A stretch of DNA of 64,000 nt from Meridianimarinicoccus sp. MJW13 (lineage in GTDB: Bacteria; Pseudomonadota; Alphaproteobacteria; Rhodobacterales; Rhodobacteraceae). Location of the stretch: the NCBI RefSeq assembly GCF_014901205.1, contig NZ_JACNMU010000004.1, forward strand, positions 355,841-419,840, written 5' to 3'. A model generated the notes under the pieces. The model was not told the origin of the DNA. It saw only the letters and a program-made list of their open reading frames with translations, and did not search any database. This document shows, one piece after another, positions 25,436 through 35,281 of this stretch; the first letter of the stretch is position 1; every line of letters starts with the position of its first letter. Made by a program: the position numbers and the translations under genes.

Positions 25436-26197
25436 ATGGATCTGAACGGATTGACGGCGATTGTCACGGGCGGCGCATCGGGGCTGGGCGAGGCCACGGT
25501 GCGGGCGCTGGTGGCCGAAGGCGCGCGCGTGGCGATCTTCGATCTGAACGCCGAACGCGGTGCCGCGCTGGTGTCGGAACTGGGCGCGGCGGTGATGTTC
25601 CGCTCGGTCGACGTGAGCGACGAGGCCAGCGTGACCGAGGCGTTGCGCGCCGTCGAGGACGCATTCGGCATCCCCGGCGCGGCGGTGAATTGCGCGGGCA
25701 TCGTTCTGGCCAAGACCACGCTGGGCAAGACCGGGCCGCATCCGCTGGACGCCTATGCCAAGGTCATCGACGTGAACCTGAAGGGCACCTTCAACGTGCT
25801 GCGGTTGGCGGCAGCGCGCATGGCCGAGGCTGCCCCCGGCCCGGATGGCGAGCGCGGGGTGATCGTCAACACCGCTTCGGTCGCGGCCTTCGACGGGCAG
25901 CGCGGGCAGGCGGCCTATGCGGCCTCGAAAGGCGGCATCGCCGCGACCAGCCTGCCGGTGGCGCGGGATCTGGCGCGCAACGGCATCCGCGTCAACGCCA
26001 TCGCGCCGGGGCTGTTCCTGACCCCCATGGCCGAGGAACTGGGCGAGGACGTCTGCGCGCAACTGGCCAAGGACGTGGTGTTTCCCAAGCGGCTGGGCAA
26101 GCCGTCGGAATTTGCCGACGCGGTGCTGTTCCTGATCCGGAACACCTATATGAACGGCGAAACCCTGCGCCTGGACGGCGCCGTGCGCCTGCCCTGA
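25436..26197 (+). CDS. Short-chain dehydrogenase, 3-hydroxyacyl-CoA dehydrogenase type II-like
   Basis: The start at ATG 25436 follows GCGAGGAGGCG; the frame is open upstream only because of an ABC-ATPase remnant. The 253-residue SDR has the NAD-binding TGGASGLG at residues 11-18, VNCAGIVL near 83, the NTASVAAF serine strand near 145 and the catalytic YAASKGG near 162. The C-terminus [20 protein letters not shown] followed by [11 protein letters not shown] resembles mammalian HSD17B10 and bacterial 2-methyl-3-hydroxybutyryl-CoA dehydrogenases, suggesting a role in branched-chain or fatty acid beta-oxidation. A strong terminator follows 28 bp after the stop. Confidence 0.82.
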   Translation: MDLNGLTAIVTGGASGLGEATVRALVAEGARVAIFDLNAERGAALVSELGAAVMFRSVDVSDEASVTEALRAVEDAFGIPGAAVNCAGIVLAKTTLGKTGPHPLDAYAKVIDVNLKGTFNVLRLAAARMAEAAPGPDGERGVIVNTASVAAFDGQRGQAAYAASKGGIAATSLPVARDLARNGIRVNAIAPGLFLTPMAEELGEDVCAQLAKDVVFPKRLGKPSEFADAVLFLIRNTYMNGETLRLDGAVRLP

Positions 26198-26225
26198 GGC
26201 TGCGCGAACCCGGTCCGATATTTCA

Positions 26226-26255
26226 CCCCCGCAACGCCGTTTGCGGGGGTTTTTT
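26226..26255 (+). terminator. Rho-independent terminator after the short-chain dehydrogenase gene
   Basis: CCCCCGCAA (26226-26234) and TTGCGGGGG (26241-26249) form a perfect 9-bp stem with a 6-base loop, followed by six T residues. This is the clearest intrinsic terminator in the window. Confidence 0.92.
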
Positions 26256-26378
26256 CGTGTGTGTCCCGGCGCAAGGAAATGGAAGCCGGCGAAAGAAAAT
26301 TTCAAATTCATTACGCAGGGGAAAGAAAAAGGTTAAGATAGTCTCATTACAGATGTGTCTTTCGACCGGGAGTCTGTC

Positions 26379-29300
26379 ATGAGCACGCCGCCGCTGCTGA
26401 ATCTATCCACCGCCGTCACCGCCATCGAAGACTATGACAGCGGCTTGCAGACCAGCCTGAAAAACGTCGGCGAGATGCGGACCGAAACCGCCAAGGTCAT
26501 CGACGCGCTGGATGTGTTCGACCGGGCCATCGAGAAAGTCGTCGCCCTGCGGGACGAGCTGGACTCCTTCGGCGACGATATCGGCAAACTGCGGGTGATC
26601 GTGCGCCTGATGGGCAAGGCCGGGGCGCTGAAAGCCATCGCCAAGACCGCCGACGAAATGCTGGAGGTGATCGAGACCAAGACCAAGCAGTTCGAATCCC
26701 GCGTCGACAGCGTGGTCAAGAAGCTGGAAAAGAGCCCGATCAAGACCACGCTGGACAGTGTCAACAGCAAGGTGATGGATTTCGACGACCGGCTGGCGGC
26801 GGTCGAGGGCGAGTTGGGCGCGCAGAAATCCAGTTTCGGACAGGTGCGCGAGGTCGTCGGGCAGGCCGCGGCCTTCAACGCCACACCGATCCAGTGGACG
26901 GGCACGCTGGTGGAAACGCCCGCCGCCCTGCTGGGCGAGATCAACCAGCAATATGACAACGCCAAGGCGCTGCTGGACAGTTTTTCGGCCGATGTGCCCG
27001 AGGGCGACTTCCAGCCGATCATCGACCTGGATGCGGCGGTGCGCAAGGTGACCAGCCTGCTGGACAATTTCAGCAAGCCGCTGAACGAGGTCTACAAACT
27101 GCTGGAGCCGATCGAGCCGCTGCTGGCAGCGGTGGACTTTCTGGCGTCGCTGACCATCGATCCGGTGATCAACAAGATCCAGGAAGCCATCGGCATCGAC
27201 GACATCATCGACAAGGCCAAGGCCCAGGTGGAACGCCTGCTGCCGTCACTGTCGATCCTTGACCATCTGGACGGGGCCTTCGATCTGGCGGTGACGACCC
27301 TGACCGACTTTGACCTGAACGCCAAGACCTACCCGGTAGAGCAATCGGGCGGCGGCACGCTGGATGTGCCCGATCCGCTGGGCATCGTCGCCTGGGTCGA
27401 GGGCGAGCTGAAGGACAAGCTGCAGGAGTTTCTGCTGAACGGCGCCAAGACCCTGATCGCCGATGCCGGGCTGAGTGCCGGCGGCTATGGCGTGGCACTG
27501 GAAATCCCGCCGCATCTGCCGGGGGCCGATACCTCGCAGCCGCCGCTGACCGGGTCGGACAATGACAACGATCTGACCGCGCTGATCCATGACATCGTGA
27601 TGATCGGCGACCAGCATGACAACGTCATCACCGCGCTTGGCGGTGAAAACATGCTGATCGGCGGGGCCGGTGAGGACGAGTTGATCGGCGTCGATGGCGA
27701 GAACGATTACTTCGCCGGCGGGCAGGGGGATGACACCCTGCGCGGTGGTGCCGGGGCCATGGACACGGCTTTCTATTTCGGGAACATCACCCAGTACGTG
27801 GTGTCGCGCGAAAGCGAGAACGCGCCGGTGGTGGTGGAACATATCTCGCCCATTGCCGGGGTGTCGCTGGACGGGCGCGACACGCTTTACGACATCGAAA
27901 GCCTGGAATTCCGCAATCGCGTCGTCGATGTGGATTTGCTGCTGAAGAACCAGCAGCGGGTGGCGCCGGGGACCAGTTTCACCGCGCCGGCGCCGGTGCA
28001 GAACCCTGACGGCAGCTATGATCCGTCCTTCCTGTTTGCCGACACGCCGGGATCGACCACAGGGGTCACCATGACCGGCAGTCTGGGCGACGATGTGATC
28101 GCGGGGGGCGCGGGCGACGACACCCTGTCGGGCGGCGCGGGCAATGACAGTTTCACCGGCGGGGGCGGCGATGACGCCATTGATGGCGGCGCGGGCATCG
28201 ACACTTTCAGCTATTACGACGATGGCGTCGGCGGCGGCCATGACATCGAGGTCGATCTGGCCGCGGGCAGCTTCCGCCTGACAGGACGGCAGATCGCCAC
28301 CCTGACCAGCATCGAGAACGTGGTGGCCGAAGATGCCACCAATTCGTTGCTGTTCGGCGATGCCAATGGCAACGGTCTGACCGGCGGCTTCTCGGACGAC
28401 CTGATCGACGGGCGTGGCGGCAACGATGCCATCAGCGGCGGCGACGGCCGTGATATCCTGATCGGCGGGCTGGGGATCGACCAGCTGTTCGGTGGTGACG
28501 GCAACGATTACCTGGTGGTGGGCGATGCCGACACCTCGGCCGCGCAACGCTATGATGGCGGCGAAGGCACCGACACGCTGGACTATTCGTTCAACAATCC
28601 CACGCAGTCGAACGGGCCGCTGAACCATTCCTGGCTGACCGGCAACACCGGCTTCAATCCCGACGACAAGGCCGAGGTGCAGCAAGGCTCGGGCCCGGTG
28701 CGCATCTTTGCAGGTCAGGGCAAGGTCGAACGGATGGCCGCCGATCTGACCACGGTTCTGGTCACCGAATACACCCAGAGCATCGAAAGCTACGTCGGGT
28801 CCGATTTCAACGACGTGATCCACGGCGGCACCGGCGCCACGGCGGCCCATTCGCTGGACGGGGCGGGCGGCGACGATGTGATCTACGCCGAAGGCGCGCG
28901 CGGGACCATCCGGACCGGCGACGGCGTCGACACCGTCTATGCGGGCACCGGCGGGGCGGGCTATATCGGCGACAGCGAGGACACGCTGTACCTGGAATCC
29001 GTCGACGATCTGCGCTGGCATGTCGAGGATATCGGTGCCTCCAGCCGCAAGATCCAGGCCTTCCTGGCCACCGATACCGTGGAAATCAAATCGGCCAGCG
29101 GGGCCTCGAATCCCGGTGCAGGCTCGGTCCAGGGCTTCGGCACCATTTTCGGCAGCGACTTTGACGACAGTTTCGACATTTCGCGGTCCGGCATCCGCGA
29201 CGAGGCCGCGGTGGTGGTGCATGGCGGCGAGGGCGACGACGATTTCAGCTTTCACATGCGGGGTTCAACCCCCAACAACGGTCATTTCTACGAAGCCCAT

Positions 29301-32300
29301 GGCGAGGCGGGCAACGATCACTTCGCGGTGGCCTATAACGCCGAACTGGACGGCGGCGACGGCGACGACAGTTTCGCGCTGCGCGGCAATGGCGGGGCCA
29401 CCCGGTTCATCAATGCCTCTGGCGGAACCGGGACCGACATGTTCCAGGTGAACCGGGTGAATGGCATCATCGACGGCGGCGAAGGCACCGATATCGTGTC
29501 GGCCTTCGACAGCAATCCGCTGGAGGGGCTGACCGTCAATCTGCTGGCACAGCAGATCACCTATGCCGGGGATTCCTCGAAGGTCACCACCCTGCGCAAT
29601 ATCGAGGTGCTGATCGGTTCGGACCTGCATGGCGACACGCTGTCGGGCGGGCACCTGGGCGACAAGCTGATCGGAGCGGGCGGCAACGATGTGCTGGAAG
29701 GCATCATGGGCGCCCGCAACGCCCCGGATATTGCAAGCTATTACAAGACCACGTCGAGCGCGTCAAAACTGCCGCTGAACGGCAGTTGGACCATCGAGGC
29801 CTGGTTCCAGACCACGGACGTGGATTCCGACTATAACCGCCTGATCTCGCGCCCGATCGGCGGGTTGCAGACCTTTTCGCTGGCGGTGCGCAATGGCGAT
29901 GGTCATACCCGCTTTGACCGTGACACCGGGGGTTTCTACGCCATCTCGGGCGGGGCGGTCGCCGATGGCCTGACGCACCATATGGCGGGGGTCTATGATG
30001 AGGTGGCCCAAACCTTCGAGCTGTTCGTGGACGGGGTGTCCGTCGACAAACTCGTCAATCTTCAGGGCGCTCCGCGCGACGATCCGGCCGAGATTTTCAT
30101 CGGGCGGTTCTCGGACACCAGCAAACAGTCCTTCGATGGCGTGATCGAGGAGATCCGGGTCTGGGACGTGGCCCGCGCGGCCACCCAGATCTCGGCGGAT
30201 CCCACGGCCATCACTGCCGCCAATGAGCCCGACCTGAAGCTGCACATGGTGGGCGGCACGGCGGATACGCAGTTGACCGTGTCGAAAGGGGCGGCCTTCG
30301 GGCCGGTCTACCTTGACCAATCGTCGGGCGACGATCTGCTGTATGGCGGCGCTGGCAACGACATTCTGGCAGGCGGCGACGGCGATGACCTGCTGCACGG
30401 CGGCACCGGCGCCGACATGCTGTACGGCGGGACGGGGCGGGACACGGCCTCGTATGCGTCGGCGGCGCCCGGTGCCGATGGCGGGGCCCTTGAGGTGTCG
30501 GAATTCAACAACGTGACCGTGGATCTGCAGGCGGGCACGGCCGTTGTGCACAACAGCGTCGCTGCGGTGGACATCCATATTCCCAACACCTTGTTCTGGA
30601 ACCAGATCGACCAAATTCTGCTGCAGCATGGCACGCTGGTCGCAACCCGGACCGTGCGTATCGTGCCCTCAGAATCCGGCGCGGCAGGTCAGAATCTGGT
30701 CGCCACCATGCGGACCTCTCCCTTTGCAACAGTCACCGATACCACGGCCAACCGGGATGTCACGGAAACCCTGGACGGGATCGAAAACGTCGTTGGCGGC
30801 GTGGGCGCTGACACGATCCTGGGCGACGGCGGCAGCAACACCCTGCGCGGCGGCGCCGGGGCGGACCTGTTGGACGGGCGCGGCGGCGACGATTATTTCG
30901 GGCTGGAGGGCAACGACACCGCCCGGGGCGGGGCCGGCAACGACACCTTCTTCATCGGCGCGGGCGCGCTGACCATCGACGGCGGCAGCGGCACCGACAC
31001 GCTGGACTTCGGAGAGTTAGGCACCCGGCTGCTGGATATCACCAACTCCGACGGCTCGGTCAGCGAGGTCGAGCAGACCGTCGAACTGGGGCTGGTGCGC
31101 TATGACATGGCGGGCGGCTTCTACATCGCCGATTTCGAGATCGACGTGCCGGTCTGGTCCGATACCGGCACCCGCGAGTCGCGCGGCGGGCTGTCGCCCC
31201 GCGCGGTGCTGGAAACCGACGCGGCCTATGCCAACAGCGCCGACGACCTGACCCGCGTGGTGCCCACCGGCACCCAGTACGTGGTGTCCTTTGAAAAGCA
31301 GATCCAGAGCTTCCGGGGCGATTTCACCAACATCGAGGTGATCCGAAGCAGCAGCCACGTGGAGGTGCTGCAAGAGACCTCGACCGCCGGCGACGACTAC
31401 ATCCGCGGCGGGCTGAACCACGACACGCTCAACGGGCTGGCGGGCAATGACATTCTGATCGGGGATCTGGGCACCGACCATCTGGACGGCGGTGTTGGCG
31501 ACGACGACATGCGCGGCGGCGGCGGCGACGATTTTCTGTACGTGGACAGCACGGGCGACAAGGTCGATGGCGGCGACGGCTATGATCGGGTTGCGATCGT
31601 CGCCGGCACCGGCTTTGACGTGGACCTGGCAACTTGGGCAGCGATCGAAGAAGTCGAAGGCGCGGGCGGCGATGACACGCTGGACGGCTCAAAGGCGTTT
31701 TCGCGGCTGACGTTGTTCGGCCGCGCCGGTCAGGACGAATTGCGCGGCGGTTTCGGCAATGATCAGCTGTTCGGCGGCAGCCAGGATGACATGCTGTTCG
31801 GCGGCGATTCCACCGACTCACTGTTCGGAGATTCCGGGGCCGACTGGATGGACGGCGGCGAGCAGTCGGATTTCTACGCGTTCGACGGGTTCGACACCAT
31901 TCAGGACAGCGGCACCCGGGGCTACGACAAGGCCCAGACCAACGATGCTGCGGGCGTCACCGTCTCGCTGGCCGGGTGGAGCGGCGTGGAGCGGATCAAC
32001 GGGTTCACCGGGAACGACCGCATCAACGGGTCGGGGCAGACCGACGCGCTGTTGCTGTTCGGCGATGCCGGCGATGACATCCTGAGCGGCGGCAGCGGCA
32101 ACGACGTGTTGATCGGCGGCGATGGCAACGACACGCTGAACGGCGGCGGCGGCAACGACTTTTTGCTAGGTGGTAGCGGTGATGATGTGTTCGACGGCGG
32201 CGCGGGCAATGATGTGCTCTATATCGGCCAGCCGGGGGATTATGTCTTCGACGGCGGCGCCGGGTTTGACAAGGCCGTGGTCACCGACACCAATGGCATC

Positions 32301-32813
32301 ATCCTGTCCATCGGCGGCTGGACCGGGGTGGAGCGGGTGAACGGGCTGACCGGCGACGACAATATCGAGGCCAACGGGCTGGCCACCGCCATCACCTTGG
32401 TCGGCTCGGCGGGGCATGACACGCTGGCGGGCGGTTCGGCCGGCGACGTGCTGTATGGCGGGGCCGATGATGATCGCCTGTTCGGTGGCGACGGCGCAGA
32501 CGCGCTGATCGGATCGACGGGAGACGACTATTTCGACGGCGGCGACGGCGGCGATTTCTACCTTGGCGGTGCCGGGCTCGACTCGTTCGTCTGGAAAGCG
32601 GGCTTCGGACGCGACGTGGTCAAGGACTACATCGACGGCGAGGATCGGCTGGATTTCCGCTTCCACACCGGGGTGACGGCGCTGTCCGACCTGACGATCA
32701 CGCAATCGGGCGCGCATACGGTGATCCGTCTGGCTGCGGGTGGGCCGGACAAGATCACGCTGGCGGATGTGCTGGCCACCGATCTGACCAGCAGCGATTT
32801 CGACTTCGTCTGA
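26379..32813 (+). CDS. Giant RTX (hemolysin-type calcium-binding repeat) secreted protein with LamG-like domain
   Basis: ATG 26379 has GGGAG 6 bp upstream; a GTG at 26355 is open but less likely. The 2144-residue protein has no Sec signal. Residues 1-350 are helical with coiled-coil character (KVIDALDVFDRAIEKVVALR and similar). RTX nonapeptides of GGxGxDxLxGG type begin near 420 and recur in blocks near 575, 685 and 1320. Residues about 1125-1275 form a LamG/concanavalin-like domain (NGSWTIEAWFQT, FELFVDGVSVDKL, FDGVIEEIRVWDVARA). Three 114-residue modules follow at 1735-2076, then a C-terminus FVWKAGFGRDVVKDYIDGED typical of type I secretion substrates. Likely a calcium-loaded surface or released adhesin. 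No type I secretion genes are in the window. Confidence 0.88.
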   Translation: MSTPPLLNLSTAVTAIEDYDSGLQTSLKNVGEMRTETAKVIDALDVFDRAIEKVVALRDELDSFGDDIGKLRVIVRLMGKAGALKAIAKTADEMLEVIETKTKQFESRVDSVVKKLEKSPIKTTLDSVNSKVMDFDDRLAAVEGELGAQKSSFGQVREVVGQAAAFNATPIQWTGTLVETPAALLGEINQQYDNAKALLDSFSADVPEGDFQPIIDLDAAVRKVTSLLDNFSKPLNEVYKLLEPIEPLLAAVDFLASLTIDPVINKIQEAIGIDDIIDKAKAQVERLLPSLSILDHLDGAFDLAVTTLTDFDLNAKTYPVEQSGGGTLDVPDPLGIVAWVEGELKDKLQEFLLNGAKTLIADAGLSAGGYGVALEIPPHLPGADTSQPPLTGSDNDNDLTALIHDIVMIGDQHDNVITALGGENMLIGGAGEDELIGVDGENDYFAGGQGDDTLRGGAGAMDTAFYFGNITQYVVSRESENAPVVVEHISPIAGVSLDGRDTLYDIESLEFRNRVVDVDLLLKNQQRVAPGTSFTAPAPVQNPDGSYDPSFLFADTPGSTTGVTMTGSLGDDVIAGGAGDDTLSGGAGNDSFTGGGGDDAIDGGAGIDTFSYYDDGVGGGHDIEVDLAAGSFRLTGRQIATLTSIENVVAEDATNSLLFGDANGNGLTGGFSDDLIDGRGGNDAISGGDGRDILIGGLGIDQLFGGDGNDYLVVGDADTSAAQRYDGGEGTDTLDYSFNNPTQSNGPLNHSWLTGNTGFNPDDKAEVQQGSGPVRIFAGQGKVERMAADLTTVLVTEYTQSIESYVGSDFNDVIHGGTGATAAHSLDGAGGDDVIYAEGARGTIRTGDGVDTVYAGTGGAGYIGDSEDTLYLESVDDLRWHVEDIGASSRKIQAFLATDTVEIKSASGASNPGAGSVQGFGTIFGSDFDDSFDISRSGIRDEAAVVVHGGEGDDDFSFHMRGSTPNNGHFYEAHGEAGNDHFAVAYNAELDGGDGDDSFALRGNGGATRFINASGGTGTDMFQVNRVNGIIDGGEGTDIVSAFDSNPLEGLTVNLLAQQITYAGDSSKVTTLRNIEVLIGSDLHGDTLSGGHLGDKLIGAGGNDVLEGIMGARNAPDIASYYKTTSSASKLPLNGSWTIEAWFQTTDVDSDYNRLISRPIGGLQTFSLAVRNGDGHTRFDRDTGGFYAISGGAVADGLTHHMAGVYDEVAQTFELFVDGVSVDKLVNLQGAPRDDPAEIFIGRFSDTSKQSFDGVIEEIRVWDVARAATQISADPTAITAANEPDLKLHMVGGTADTQLTVSKGAAFGPVYLDQSSGDDLLYGGAGNDILAGGDGDDLLHGGTGADMLYGGTGRDTASYASAAPGADGGALEVSEFNNVTVDLQAGTAVVHNSVAAVDIHIPNTLFWNQIDQILLQHGTLVATRTVRIVPSESGAAGQNLVATMRTSPFATVTDTTANRDVTETLDGIENVVGGVGADTILGDGGSNTLRGGAGADLLDGRGGDDYFGLEGNDTARGGAGNDTFFIGAGALTIDGGSGTDTLDFGELGTRLLDITNSDGSVSEVEQTVELGLVRYDMAGGFYIADFEIDVPVWSDTGTRESRGGLSPRAVLETDAAYANSADDLTRVVPTGTQYVVSFEKQIQSFRGDFTNIEVIRSSSHVEVLQETSTAGDDYIRGGLNHDTLNGLAGNDILIGDLGTDHLDGGVGDDDMRGGGGDDFLYVDSTGDKVDGGDGYDRVAIVAGTGFDVDLATWAAIEEVEGAGGDDTLDGSKAFSRLTLFGRAGQDELRGGFGNDQLFGGSQDDMLFGGDSTDSLFGDSGADWMDGGEQSDFYAFDGFDTIQDSGTRGYDKAQTNDAAGVTVSLAGWSGVERINGFTGNDRINGSGQTDALLLFGDAGDDILSGGSGNDVLIGGDGNDTLNGGGGNDFLLGGSGDDVFDGGAGNDVLYIGQPGDYVFDGGAGFDKAVVTDTNGIILSIGGWTGVERVNGLTGDDNIEANGLATAITLVGSAGHDTLAGGSAGDVLYGGADDDRLFGGDGADALIGSTGDDYFDGGDGGDFYLGGAGLDSFVWKAGFGRDVVKDYIDGEDRLDFRFHTGVTALSDLTITQSGAHTVIRLAAGGPDKITLADVLATDLTSSDFDFV
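31581..32606 (+). repeat. Three tandem 342-bp (114-residue) modules in the RTX protein
   Basis: Modules begin at 31581, 31923 and 32265, exactly 342 bp apart. Each opens with YDRA/YDKA/FDKA-like residues, then a strand with a WxxxExxxG core (LATWAAIEEVEG, LAGWSGVERING, IGGWTGVERVNG), then a GDD motif, a second strand and four or so RTX nonapeptides. The third module runs into the C-terminal secretion region. The identical spacing points to internal duplication followed by divergence. Confidence 0.8.
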
Positions 32814-32822
32814 GGGACGCGC

Positions 32823-33635
32823 CTAGCGGTAGATCTCGTCTTCCGAGGGGAAGCTGCGGTCCTTGACCTCGGTGGCATAGTCGCTGACCGCCTTCTCGAT
32901 CATAGGGCCCAGAGAGCCGTAGACCTTGACGAATTTCGGGGTCCAGGGGTTCATGCCCAGCATGTCCTCCAGCACCAGGATCTGGCCGTCGCATTCGGCA
33001 CTTGCGCCGATGCCGATGGTGGGAATGTCGATCTGCTTCGTGATCTTGGCCGCAAGCGGCTCGACCATGCCTTCCAGAACCACGGCAAAAGCGCCGGCCT
33101 CGGCCACGGCCTTGGCGTCGGCCTCGTGCAGGGGCCAGCTGTCCTCATCGCGACCTTGCGTCTTGAAGCCGCCCATGACGTGGCTGCTTTGCGGGGTCAG
33201 GCCGATATGGGCCATCACCGGGATGCCACGTTCGGTCAGGAAGCGGATGGTTTCGGCCATGCGTGCGCCGCCTTCCAGCTTGACCGCGCCACAATGGGTT
33301 TCCTTCATGATCTTGGCGGCATTGCGGAAGGCCATGTTGGGGCTTTCCTCGTAGGTGCCGAAGGGCATGTCGACCACGATCAGCGCCTTCTTGGTGCCGC
33401 GCACCACCGCCTGCCCGTGCATGATCATCAGGTCCAGCGGCACGCCAACGGTGCTGTCCATGCCGTGCATGACCATGCCCAGGCTGTCACCCACAAGGAT
33501 GAAGTCGGCGTATTTGTCGACGATCGCCGCCGTATGCGCGTGATACGAGGTCAGCGACACGATCGGGGTGCCGCCTTTGCGCCGGGCAATTTGCGGCACG
33601 GTGATACGGCGGATGGTTTCGGTCTGGGTGCTCAT
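32823..33635 (-). CDS. panB: 3-methyl-2-oxobutanoate hydroxymethyltransferase
   Basis: The 270-residue enzyme catalyses the first committed step of pantothenate synthesis, adding a hydroxymethyl group from methylene-tetrahydrofolate to 2-oxoisovalerate. Family motifs: [20 protein letters not shown] near residue 10, [13 protein letters not shown] near 45, [13 protein letters not shown] near 88, [14 protein letters not shown] near 118, [20 protein letters not shown] near 142, and [20 protein letters not shown] near 205. It lies 28 bp downstream of panC on the same strand, forming a panC-panB operon, and converges on the RTX gene with 9 bp between. Confidence 0.95.
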   Translation of the reverse strand: MSTQTETIRRITVPQIARRKGGTPIVSLTSYHAHTAAIVDKYADFILVGDSLGMVMHGMDSTVGVPLDLMIMHGQAVVRGTKKALIVVDMPFGTYEESPNMAFRNAAKIMKETHCGAVKLEGGARMAETIRFLTERGIPVMAHIGLTPQSSHVMGGFKTQGRDEDSWPLHEADAKAVAEAGAFAVVLEGMVEPLAAKITKQIDIPTIGIGASAECDGQILVLEDMLGMNPWTPKFVKVYGSLGPMIEKAVSDYATEVKDRSFPSEDEIYR

Positions 33636-33663
33636 GAAAGGGCCTCGTGCAGAACGGCGGGGG

Positions 33664-34512
33664 TCAGGGGGTGACGACGCGCTGGTCGATCAGAAGAACA
33701 TCGCCGAAGCGCACCGCCAGCAGGATGACGGCGGGGCGGGCGATGCGGCCGGAAAGCTCGGCAAGGGTTTCGGCGTCGCGGATATCTACCGACTCGATCT
33801 CGGCGCCGGCGGCATCGCTGACGCGGGAGGTGATGGCGGCGGCCAGTTCCTCGGCGCTTTGCGGCAGTTGCGGCAGGGCGCGTTCGGCCCAGTCCAGCGC
33901 CGCGTTCAGCGCCGGTGCGGCGGCCCGATGCGCCGGGGTCAGCCGCACATTGCGCGAGGACATGGCCAGACCGTCGCGTTCGCGCACGGTGGGCACGCCG
34001 ATGATCTTGATGGGCATGTCGAGATCGCGGACCATGGTGCGGATGACTTGCAGTTGCTGATAGTCCTTGCGGCCAAAGAAGGCGCGGTCGGGCTGAACGA
34101 TGTTGAACAGCTTGGTCACCACGGTGGCGACGCCGCGAAAGTGGCCAGGTCGCAGTGCGCCGATCAGGACGTTGGCCAGCCCGGTGGTTTCCACGACGGT
34201 CTGGGCCTCGGGATGATACATTTCGCCGGCTTCGGGCAGGAACAGCAGGTCCACGCCCTCGGCTTCCAGCAGCGCGATATCCCGGTCCAGATCCACCGGA
34301 TAGGCATCCAGATCGCTGGCCTCGTCGAACTGGGTCGGATTGACGAAGATCGAGGCCGCAACCCGGTCACAAGAAGCCTTGGCCGCGCGCACCAGCTTGA
34401 GGTGGCCATCGTGCAGGTAACCCATGGTGGGCACCAGACCCAGCACGGCCCCGTCGGCCTTCAGCCGGGCGACGGCCGCACGGGTTTCGGATTTGGTCGG
34501 GCAGATTTCCAT
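33664..34512 (-). CDS. panC: Pantothenate synthetase
   Basis: The start is ATG 34512 (MEICPTKSE); the open frame extends 26 codons further but lacks family sequence. The 282-residue enzyme condenses pantoate and beta-alanine with ATP. Motifs seen are [19 protein letters not shown] near residue 25 with the HxGH-type nucleotide site, [19 protein letters not shown] near 58, [19 protein letters not shown] near 120, [14 protein letters not shown] near 148 and [12 protein letters not shown] near 180. It is first of the panC-panB pair. Confidence 0.95.
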   Translation of the reverse strand: MEICPTKSETRAAVARLKADGAVLGLVPTMGYLHDGHLKLVRAAKASCDRVAASIFVNPTQFDEASDLDAYPVDLDRDIALLEAEGVDLLFLPEAGEMYHPEAQTVVETTGLANVLIGALRPGHFRGVATVVTKLFNIVQPDRAFFGRKDYQQLQVIRTMVRDLDMPIKIIGVPTVRERDGLAMSSRNVRLTPAHRAAAPALNAALDWAERALPQLPQSAEELAAAITSRVSDAAGAEIESVDIRDAETLAELSGRIARPAVILLAVRFGDVLLIDQRVVTP

Positions 34513-34596
34513 GGCACCGCCGGTCGAAGAGCTTTGATCTTCTGAGTAAAGCGGCGGCGCGGGCGGCACAAGTGCCGTGGCTGGCGCCAAAGGTCA

Positions 34597-34629
34597 CGCC
34601 AGACCGGAGAGAGGGGCCCCGGTCTGGCG
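34597..34629 (-). terminator. Strong hairpin after the small membrane protein gene
   Basis: CGCCAGACCGG (34597-34607) and CCGGTCTGGCG (34619-34629) form a perfect 11-bp stem with an 11-base loop. It lies just after the stop of the minus-strand gene at 34638 and before panC. There is no T run, so it may act as a terminator or as an RNA 3'-end stabiliser. Confidence 0.55.
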
Positions 34630-34637
34630 CGGCATCG

Positions 34638-35051
34638 TCAAGCGCAGGTCACGCTCTCACGATGAGGATCGGACACGGGGTCCGGGGTCAAATCGCTGAT
34701 CCAGGCGCGCATGCTGGCCTGCTGGGCAATCTCATAGGCGCGGTCCAGATCCCAGGCCGCCATGGCGTCCTGCAGGCTGGGCGCGTCGCAATTGGCCGGA
34801 TCGGTTTCCGCAGGCTCGATCCCGACGTCGGGCAGCCGCACGGCCAGCAGCGTCAGCAGGCCAAGGGTCAGGGCCGCACCGCCGAACCAGCCCAGGGCAA
34901 AGACGGAAAACAGCGCCCAGTCGGACAGCCAGGCCAGGGTGCCCAGGCCGCAGCAGCAGCAGGCGTTGAACGCGATGATCGACACGGGATTGACGACACG
35001 CGCCGCGCGCGGCTGCGGGGTCGGGTCCAGGGCATCTGTCTGTCGGTACAT
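34638..35051 (-). CDS. Small membrane protein of unknown function
   Basis: The 137-residue product is not recognised. Residues about 22-43 and 46-68 are hydrophobic (SIIAFNACCCCGLGTLAWL and FALGWFGGAALTLGLLTLLA), giving two membrane segments joined by a short turn. A run of four cysteines (CCCC) lies in the first segment. The C-terminal half is soluble and acidic, with SLQDAMAAWDLDRAYEIAQQ. It is upstream of panC on the same strand but separated by a hairpin. The GC-rich codon pattern supports real coding. Confidence 0.6.
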   Translation of the reverse strand: MYRQTDALDPTPQPRAARVVNPVSIIAFNACCCCGLGTLAWLSDWALFSVFALGWFGGAALTLGLLTLLAVRLPDVGIEPAETDPANCDAPSLQDAMAAWDLDRAYEIAQQASMRAWISDLTPDPVSDPHRESVTCA

Positions 35052-35281
35052 TCCGGCGACTCCTCACAAAACTTTTGACGATGACACAAACACAACCGTT
35101 TACTCTTGCCCTCAGGATCATCCTCCAAGCTTAAGGATCCGTTACCCATGATTCGACGCGGGGAGGAAATGCGCGCAGGGCCGTTGCATGTCGTTTTTTC
35201 CGGCCGATGGGTCGGGCCGATTTGGACAGGAGGGCACCGCCGCGCCATGGTGCTGACAAGCGTGGAACAGGAGGCCCGGCC

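Noticed and set aside
27640..32606. Repeated DNA in the RTX gene as a CRISPR or satellite array
   Set aside because: The repeats are in frame and encode glycine- and aspartate-rich nonapeptides of varying sequence.
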